From: an uncultured Alistipes sp.
GTDB lineage: Bacteria; Bacteroidota; Bacteroidia; Bacteroidales; Rikenellaceae
Length of the DNA stretch: 22,295 nucleotides
Assembly: GCA_958449275.1 (NCBI GenBank)
Contig: CAUDHE010000042.1
Span: 1-22,295, forward strand
Direction: 5' to 3'
A program made the position numbers and the translations under genes. This document shows positions 18,801 through 22,295 of this stretch, in pieces. The notes below the pieces were generated by a model. It did not search any database and was not told the origin of the DNA. It saw nothing but the letters and a program-made list of their open reading frames with translations. Numbering within the stretch: position 1 is the first letter of the stretch; each line of letters begins with the position of its first letter.

Positions 18801-18960
18801 CGCCGTTATAGGAGTCGACTACCGTACCCGTCACGGTGCGGCTGTCCTTTGCCTGCTGAGACGGCGCTGCGGCCTCGCTGCGGGCGGCCTGCATCGCGTT
18901 CGGCATGCCGAGCAGCCCGAGTGTCAGCAAACTGACGAGAAAGTAATTTTTTACATTCAT
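15856..18960 (-). CDS. SusC/RagA-family TonB-dependent outer-membrane transporter (1034 aa)
   Basis: A signal peptide (about 1-26, ending AMQAA) is followed by a carboxypeptidase-regulatory-like domain (about 42-117: TVTGTVVDSYNGEAIIGAYV, VDGTFAIKV, VSYVGYKPV), a TonB-box-like segment LEEVVVVGAGTQ (about 120-131), a plug domain (about 132-245, with FYIRGIGTFGG and the SusC signature YGVRGANGVMIITTK), and a beta-barrel to the C-terminus, which ends with aromatic FTLGVQLKF. It would import SusD-captured oligosaccharide into the periplasm using TonB energy. It lacks the extra N-terminal STN/anti-sigma-contact domain, so regulation by an ECF sigma/anti-sigma pair is unlikely. It is the first gene of the operon; its promoter region contains a C9 tract. 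Confidence 0.97.
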   Translation of the reverse strand: MNVKNYFLVSLLTLGLLGMPNAMQAARSEAAAPSQQAKDSRTVTGTVVDSYNGEAIIGAYVQEKDNPNNVVTTDVDGTFAIKVSKKKSSIEVSYVGYKPVTLDVTGMTDINVKLESDNALEEVVVVGAGTQKKVSITGAITSVDGEQLRMPSSSLTAGLAGKLAGVIQMNNSGAPGQTSEFYIRGIGTFGGRATPLILLDDVEISSGDLNRIPPETIKTFTVLKDASATAIYGVRGANGVMIITTKTGSQNTKAKVGVTLENSFVSPMNMPKFVDGATWMELYNEAAIARGAATGKYSQDVIDYTRNGINPLVFPSVDWQDVMFRKMNVNQRANINIQGGGNRMSYYMSLQFNHDTGIVNAPKDYMYNNNIQNYDYVFQNNISYQLTNTTTVDLHMNAQIFQRNGVSEDVNDLFSYVNQTNPIMFPAYFPAEEGDTHIRFGNAILTDVRRRVNPYAAMMDDHTQSKYNTLNTSLKLNQKFDFITKGLELTALINFKSYASTSFKQALEPYYYRIVDGTWDPENPEAYQIEMLGDPGNDYVTESWSNPGTDNTFYFDARLNYNRTFGKHTVGGLLMLMMRSYQPGNALPQRNQGLSGRATYDFDQRYWFEFNFGYNGTERLAKGDRFEFFPAVSIGWVPSSEKFWEPMKKVVDYLKLRGSYGLVGSDGFDGNHFVYFDTVTINGGSQHITGPSTSQQHINQSHAVSGYAMDNASWERVKKLNIGIDASLFNQFSITAEYFKDKRDRIALRRASWPFILGYWDAVPWGQVGEAESHGVEFSLSWDKRINKDLDLSLRGNFTYNQNKYVNLDEPDYESVWQAKTGKPLDGYRTEGYIAEGLFTSQEEIDNSPEQLLGTTVRPGDIKYRDVNGDGRVDNDDIAVISPYGTRPRIQYGIGANLRWKNWDFGVFFNGSAKRTIIAGNITAFGTDDRNVLQLVADRAWRLDNQDPNAEYPRLGLTTSDNANNMVTSSYWMRNGNFIRFKTLEIGYTFKFGRVYLNGDNLAVWSPFKDWDPELAWNKYPLSRTFTLGVQLKF

Positions 18961-18985
18961 AATGGTTGATTAAAAGTTAAAGGTT

Positions 18986-19008
18986 TCAAATTTGAGCCGA
19001 ATCGATTC
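18986..19008. promoter_or_regulatory. Tandem palindromes in the susC 5' leader
   Basis: Two perfect 10-bp palindromes lie close together in the predicted untranslated leader of susC: tcaaatttga (18986-18995) and gaatcgattc (18999-19008). A third short inverted repeat gaat-gta-attc follows at about 19013-19023. They could be protein-binding sites or leader structure. AT-rich palindromes occur by chance, so confidence is low. Confidence 0.3.
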
Positions 19009-19073
19009 CGAGAATGTAATTCGAGGCTTTCAGGTTGGTTCTACATAGGTTTCAGATCGTTTTTAGTTTATTG

Positions 19074-19108
19074 CAAAATTAAAAAGCCCCCCCCCTAATA
19101 AAATACAA
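19074..19108 (-). promoter_or_regulatory. Probable susC promoter with G9 tract in the spacer
   Basis: On the minus strand TAATTTTG (19081-19074) matches the Bacteroidota -7 consensus TAnnTTTG. The nearest -33-like TTG (19108-19106) is 24 nt upstream, longer than the 19-20 nt seen at the other two promoter candidates of this window. The extra length includes a run of nine G. The predicted start near 19068 gives a leader of about 108 nt. Farther upstream, the palindrome cgattaatcg (19127-19136) and gcat-gta-atgc (19117-19127) are possible activator sites. Confidence 0.5.
19087..19095. repeat. C9 homopolymer tract (G9 on the susC coding strand)
   Basis: Nine consecutive C residues, the longest G/C homopolymer noticed in the window, lie between the probable -33 and -7 elements of the susC promoter. 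Such tracts are prone to slipped-strand length change. Confidence 0.8.
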
Positions 19109-19136
19109 CTATTGTTGCATGTAATGCGATTAATCG

Positions 19137-19457
19137 GTCAAAATAGGATTGTCGTACATAAATTTCGTTTCATTCGGCGGTGGCGATTTCGAGCGTTTCG
19201 AGCGGTTGAAAAGGGACGTAAATGCAGTGTCGGAAACGGTGTCGCATGTCGGAAAAACGGCGGTCGGGATAGCCGGTTTTTGCAGACGCGGCAAGGATTT
19301 ATCGTCCCTCCGCTCCGAACGCGGCACGTCGAAGGTGCGATGGTCGCGAGCTGCCTGCGGGCGACGTGTTTTTCAGGCGGTTTTCGATGAGTCGGGTGCG
19401 TGGCGGGCCGTTCTAACGGTGTCGAGGCGAGAAAATGTGTGTAAAACGAATAAAATG
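19137..19457. other. Non-coding intergenic stretch between divergent susC and DUF4434 genes
   Basis: These bases sit between the susC promoter area and the promoter of the DUF4434 gene. Short open frames on the + strand (19112-19390 and 19149-19472) lack recognisable protein features and have arginine- and serine-rich translations typical of out-of-frame GC-rich DNA. I see no RNA gene. The stretch may hold regulator-binding sites for either divergent promoter. Confidence 0.5.
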
Positions 19458-19498
19458 CCGTCGAAAGTTTGACGGTTCCCGAAAAAATCCTATATTTG
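19458..19498 (+). promoter_or_regulatory. Strong Bacteroidota promoter with near-palindromic operator candidate for DUF4434 gene
   Basis: TTTG (19468-19471), a 19-nt spacer and TATATTTG (19491-19498) match the Bacteroidota -33/-7 consensus. The predicted start is near 19504, leaving a leader of about 50 nt before the ATG at 19557. An 18-bp near-palindrome, ccgtcgaa-ag-tttgacgg (19458-19475, with one G-T pair), covers the -33 element and is a good candidate operator. Confidence 0.75.
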
Positions 19499-19556
19499 TT
19501 AATGCTGTCGGGCGGCTGCTGCCGCGGCGACGGTTTTTGACCTAAACGATTGACTG

Positions 19557-20666
19557 ATGAGCACGATCGACAGAAGAGATTTCATAAAGAGAGTGGCGGC
19601 TGCCGCAGCTTCGACGGTGGCGATTCCCGCGGTGGCGACTGCTGCTGCGCGTAATGACGAATCGGCTGCGGCGGAGTCACCCGCGCCCGCGCGCGAACCC
19701 CAAAGCCGACTAATTGTGCCCAAGGCCGGCGGATTGCCGATTACGGGGGCGTTTTTGGATGAGATATCGCACGATATCCCCCATCAGAACTGGGGCGAGA
19801 AGGAGTGGGATGCCGATTTCCGATACATGAAGGCTATCGGGATCGACACGGTGATAGTGATACGTTCGGGTTATCGCAAATTCATAACCTATCCTTCGCC
19901 CTATCTGTTGAAACAGGGATGTTACATACCGTCGGTCGATCTGGTGGACATGTTTCTGCGTTTGGCCGACAAGTACGGAATGAAGTTCTATTTCGGGCTC
20001 TACGACTCGGGACGCTATTGGGATACGGGCGACATGTCGAGCGAAGTGGAGCATAACAAACACGTCATCGACGAGGTATGGGAGATGTACGGCAGCCGTT
20101 ACAAGAGTTTCGGCGGCTGGTACATAAGCGGCGAGATCAGCCGCAGCACGAAAGGAGTCATAGGCGCTTTCCACGACATGGGCAAGCAGTGCAAGGATGT
20201 ATCGGGCGGCTTGCCGACCTTCATTTCGCCGTGGATCGACGGCAAGAAGGCCGTGTGGGCGGGATCGGGCGACCTGACCAAGGAGCAGGCCGTTTCGGTG
20301 GCTGAGCACGAGCGCGAGTGGGACGAGATTTTCGACGGCATACACGACGTGGTGGACGCCTGCGCTTTTCAGGACGGACATATCGATTACGATGAGTTGG
20401 ATGCCTTTTTCGAGGTCAACAAGCGTCTGGCCGACAAGTACGGCATGGAGTGCTGGACCAATGCCGAGACTTTCGATCGCGACATGCCGATCAAGTTCCT
20501 GCCGATCAAGTTCGACAAGTTGCGTATGAAACTCGAGGCGGCCAAGCGGGCGGGATACGACAAGGCGATCACGTTCGAGTTTTCGCATTTTATGAGTCCG
20601 CAATCGGCCTATTTGCAGGCGGGACATCTGTATGATCGCTACAAGGAGTATTTCGATATGAAATAG
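19557..20666 (+). CDS. Tat-exported DUF4434 family protein, putative glycoside hydrolase-like (369 aa)
   Basis: The N-terminus carries a twin-arginine signal (DRRDFIKRVAAAAAS, R6-R7, then a hydrophobic stretch ending near ATAAA, about residue 31). An Ala/Pro-rich linker follows to about 50. The mature part resembles DUF4434 proteins, which are predicted TIM barrels of glycoside-hydrolase type: GAFLDEISHDIPHQNWGEKE (64-83), the strand IDTVIVIRSGYRK, FYFGLYDSGRYW, FGGWYISGEIS (E193), ACAFQDGH (268-275), CWTNAETF (E304) and AITFEFSHFMSP (E341). E193 with E304 or E341 are candidate catalytic acids; this is inference from strand order. Folded export through Tat to the periplasm fits an enzyme acting on oligosaccharide imported by the divergent SusC/SusD system. 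No lipobox is visible. The catalysed reaction is unknown. Confidence 0.85.
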   Translation: MSTIDRRDFIKRVAAAAASTVAIPAVATAAARNDESAAAESPAPAREPQSRLIVPKAGGLPITGAFLDEISHDIPHQNWGEKEWDADFRYMKAIGIDTVIVIRSGYRKFITYPSPYLLKQGCYIPSVDLVDMFLRLADKYGMKFYFGLYDSGRYWDTGDMSSEVEHNKHVIDEVWEMYGSRYKSFGGWYISGEISRSTKGVIGAFHDMGKQCKDVSGGLPTFISPWIDGKKAVWAGSGDLTKEQAVSVAEHEREWDEIFDGIHDVVDACAFQDGHIDYDELDAFFEVNKRLADKYGMECWTNAETFDRDMPIKFLPIKFDKLRMKLEAAKRAGYDKAITFEFSHFMSPQSAYLQAGHLYDRYKEYFDMK

Positions 20667-20670
20667 ACAT

Positions 20671-20747
20671 GCAGTTCGCCGACGGAGGAGGAATGCAGGA
20701 GGGTAAAACGGATTGCAGTCCGCCGCGGTGGGGCGGCGGCGAACTGC
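20671..20747. repeat. Inverted copies of the repeat head between DUF4434 gene and rmuC
   Basis: Starting 4 nt after the DUF4434 stop, gcagttcgccg (20671-20681) is the exact reverse complement of cggcgaactgc (20737-20747), part of repeat copy B. A second inverted version with one mismatch, gcagtccgcc (20715-20724), lies between. Two 5' arms can therefore pair with one 3' arm. No T-tract follows, so a classic terminator is not shown. Confidence 0.6.
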
Positions 20748-20768
20748 CGATATCGCACAGCGATATCG
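20735..20768 (+). repeat. Repeat copy B: 16-nt head plus covarying 9-bp hairpin
   Basis: The head ggcggcgaactgccga (20735-20750) is identical to copy A at 4140. The hairpin is cgatatcgc (20748-20756), loop aca, gcgatatcg (20760-20768). Compared with copy A, stem positions 4 and 6 change from C-G to T-A pairs, so both differences keep pairing. It ends 21 nt before the rmuC start. Confidence 0.75.
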
Positions 20769-20789
20769 AAGTATGGAGTTTTTGGTGAT

Positions 20790-22163
20790 ATGGATATATT
20801 TTATATGATAGCTGCTGCGGCGTTGGCCGTCGCATGTGTCGTGTTGGCCAATATGGTTGCCGCGGCGAGTCGTCGCGTGCGCGAGTCGGAGGCTGCGGCG
20901 GCATCGGCAGCGGAGACTGCGGCGCGGGCCGAGCAGGCTCGTGCGGAGGCTGTGGCAGCCCGTATGGAGGCATCGGCGGCTCGCGACGAAGAGCGAGCAT
21001 TGCGTGAGCGCGAGCAGATGGCGCGCGTGAAAGCCGAGACGGAGCTTGCGGCCGAGAGGCGCGCCGTGGCGGACAAGGTGCGTTCGCAGCAGGAGATGGA
21101 GACGGCGTTGCGCGAGCAGTTTCGCATATTGGCGGGGGATGTGCTGGGCGAGCAGAGCCGTAGGTTCAAGGAGGAGAATCGCGAGTCGATGGATGTGATA
21201 CTGAAGCCGTTCAAGGATAATATCCGCGATTTTCGCGAGCGTGTGGAAACCATATATTCGCGTCAGACCGAGCAAGGCGGTGAGTTGCGCAATGAGTTGC
21301 AGCGGCTGATGGAACTTAACAAGCGGATCACGACCGAGACCACCAACCTGACGAATGCGCTCAGAGGCAATTCGAAGGTGCAGGGCGATTGGGGCGAGGT
21401 GATACTGGAGACGATACTGGATAATTCGAACCTCATTCGCGGCGTGCATTACGATACGCAACTTAATGTGAAGGATGCCGAGGGTAACAACTTGCGGCCC
21501 GATGTGGTGCTTTATCTCCCCGGCGGAAAACAGATCGTCATCGATTCCAAAGTGTCGCTCACGGCGTATGTCAACTACGTGGCGGCCGAGACCGATGCCG
21601 AACGCAAGGCGGCTTCGGCCGCCCACGTGGCTTCGGTGCGGCAGCATGTCAACGAACTGGGACGCAAGGAGTATCAGCGACTGATGCAGTCGCCCGACTT
21701 CGTGATAATGTTCGTGCCGAACGAACCTGCGTTTTTGGCTGCGTTGCAGGCCGATGCCGCTATTTGGGGCGATGCCTACGAGAAGAAGGTCATAGTGTCG
21801 TCGCCGACCAATCTGTTCGCCTTGTTGAAATTGGTGGATGATTTGTGGCGGCGCGACGATCAATCGCGCAATCGCGAAAACATAATAAAATACGGTGTGG
21901 CGCTTTACGAGCAGCTCGTGGCGTTTACCTCGGCTTTGGAAGGGGTGGGGCAGAGTCTGGAGCAGGCCCGCGCCAAGTATGACGAGGCGTACAAGCGTCT
22001 GCATACGGGGAAGAACAACATCGTGCGTACGGGCGAGCGGCTTCGCAAGTTGGGATTGCCGACGACGAAACGTCAGTCGCCGCGAATTTTGGACGAAGCG
22101 GGCGAGGACGACGAAGCGGTAGAGTTGCCGAGCACGAAAAAGAGCGAGAGGGATGAAGCGTGA
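20790..22163 (+). CDS. rmuC: DNA recombination protein RmuC (457 aa)
   Basis: A single N-terminal membrane helix (about 4-26) is followed by an Ala/Glu/Arg-rich coiled coil (about 28-110) and the RmuC domain (about 130-420). The conserved blocks are present: GNSKVQGDWGEVILETIL (193-210), the nuclease-like pair RPDVVLYLPGG with D238 and IVIDSKVSLTAYV with D252 and K254, FVIMFVPNEPAFLAAL (304-319) and VSSPTNLFALL (336-346). RmuC is known for limiting inversions at short inverted repeats and has a PD-(D/E)XK-type nuclease core; its exact reaction is still unclear. The tail is acidic and variable. The ATG at 20790 gives the membrane anchor usual for the family. The last 11 nt overlap the start of the next gene. 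The leader contains repeat copy B. Confidence 0.95.
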   Translation: MDIFYMIAAAALAVACVVLANMVAAASRRVRESEAAAASAAETAARAEQARAEAVAARMEASAARDEERALREREQMARVKAETELAAERRAVADKVRSQQEMETALREQFRILAGDVLGEQSRRFKEENRESMDVILKPFKDNIRDFRERVETIYSRQTEQGGELRNELQRLMELNKRITTETTNLTNALRGNSKVQGDWGEVILETILDNSNLIRGVHYDTQLNVKDAEGNNLRPDVVLYLPGGKQIVIDSKVSLTAYVNYVAAETDAERKAASAAHVASVRQHVNELGRKEYQRLMQSPDFVIMFVPNEPAFLAALQADAAIWGDAYEKKVIVSSPTNLFALLKLVDDLWRRDDQSRNRENIIKYGVALYEQLVAFTSALEGVGQSLEQARAKYDEAYKRLHTGKNNIVRTGERLRKLGLPTTKRQSPRILDEAGEDDEAVELPSTKKSERDEA

Positions 22164-22295
22164 CGATACTTTCTGGCAGCGGCTCGACGAGTTGCTGGAG
22201 CGGTCGGAGATCGTGATCGACCGCCCGCGCGGATCGCGGCATCCGCGATTTCCCGATATAGTGTATGCGTTGGACTACGGATATCTGGACTGTAC
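22153..22295 (+). CDS. Inorganic pyrophosphatase-like protein, 5' part (cut by window edge)
   Basis: The ATG at 22153 lies inside the end of rmuC (11-nt overlap, different frame), which suggests translational coupling. The 47 visible residues include EIVIDRPRGSRHPRFPD followed by IVYALDYGYLDC. This closely resembles the start of the short inorganic-pyrophosphatase-annotated proteins of Bacteroidota and Firmicutes, with the family features IDRPxGSxHP and YPLDYGYL. Soluble pyrophosphatases hydrolyse pyrophosphate to phosphate in the cytoplasm. Here Ala replaces the more usual Pro in Y-(P/A)-LDYGYL. The catalytic aspartates would lie beyond the window edge, so activity cannot be judged. Confidence 0.75.
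   Translation, partial: MKRDDTFWQRLDELLERSEIVIDRPRGSRHPRFPDIVYALDYGYLDC

Noticed and set aside
19112..19472. Small plus-strand proteins of 92 and 107 residues between the divergent promoters
   Set aside because: No signal, domain or sensible composition, and they overlap both promoter regions.
19710..22004. 764-codon minus-strand open frame
   Set aside because: It runs antisense through the DUF4434 gene, an intergenic repeat region and rmuC; composition is His/Arg/Leu-rich and domainless.

Overview
The window looks like a chromosomal segment of a GC-rich member of the Bacteroidales; an Alistipes/Rikenellaceae-type gut bacterium is my best guess. The evidence is a SusC/SusD pair with a DUF1735 lipoprotein, AraC-type DNA-binding domains of the kind found in Bacteroides hybrid sensors, A-rich leaders without clear Shine-Dalgarno sites, and three promoter candidates built on the Bacteroidota TTTG / TAnnTTTG pattern. 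Base composition is high for the phylum, judged by eye. This produces many long but meaningless antisense reading frames. The genus is inference; the phylum is well supported. I saw no tRNA, rRNA, CRISPR array, insertion sequence or integrase.

Layout. Positions 1-6600 (+): a cluster of MacB/FtsX-type ABC transporter genes, namely the 3' part of one permease, one complete ATPase, and two complete large permeases. The two spacers of 100-230 bp hold hairpins. Positions 6609-11131 (-): metF and metH, methylenetetrahydrofolate reductase and cobalamin-dependent methionine synthase, as a two-gene operon behind a recognisable promoter. It converges on the transporter cluster with only 8 bp between stop codons. 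Positions 11279-18960 (-): a compact polysaccharide-utilisation-type locus of SusC transporter, SusD lipoprotein and DUF1735/discoidin lipoprotein with a strong intrinsic terminator, followed by a small membrane-anchored AraC-type regulator. Positions 19557-20666 (+): a divergently transcribed Tat-exported DUF4434 protein, probably a glycoside-hydrolase-like enzyme of the same locus. Positions 20790-22295 (+): rmuC, overlapping the start of an inorganic-pyrophosphatase-like gene cut by the window edge.

How the genes fit together. SusC, SusD and the DUF1735 protein would bind and import a glycan at the outer membrane, the DUF4434 protein is a candidate processing enzyme, and the anchored AraC protein is a candidate regulator. 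MetF supplies 5-methyltetrahydrofolate to MetH for methionine synthesis. The transporter cluster probably belongs to an export or envelope-stress system whose other parts lie upstream.

Most worth a second look: (i) a repeat present twice, 16.6 kb apart, with a shared 16-nt head and a hairpin whose two sequence changes are both compensated; (ii) a run of nine G/C pairs inside the spacer of the likely susC promoter, which could act as a slippage switch; (iii) a membrane-anchored AraC regulator that looks like a hybrid two-component sensor stripped of its sensor and kinase.
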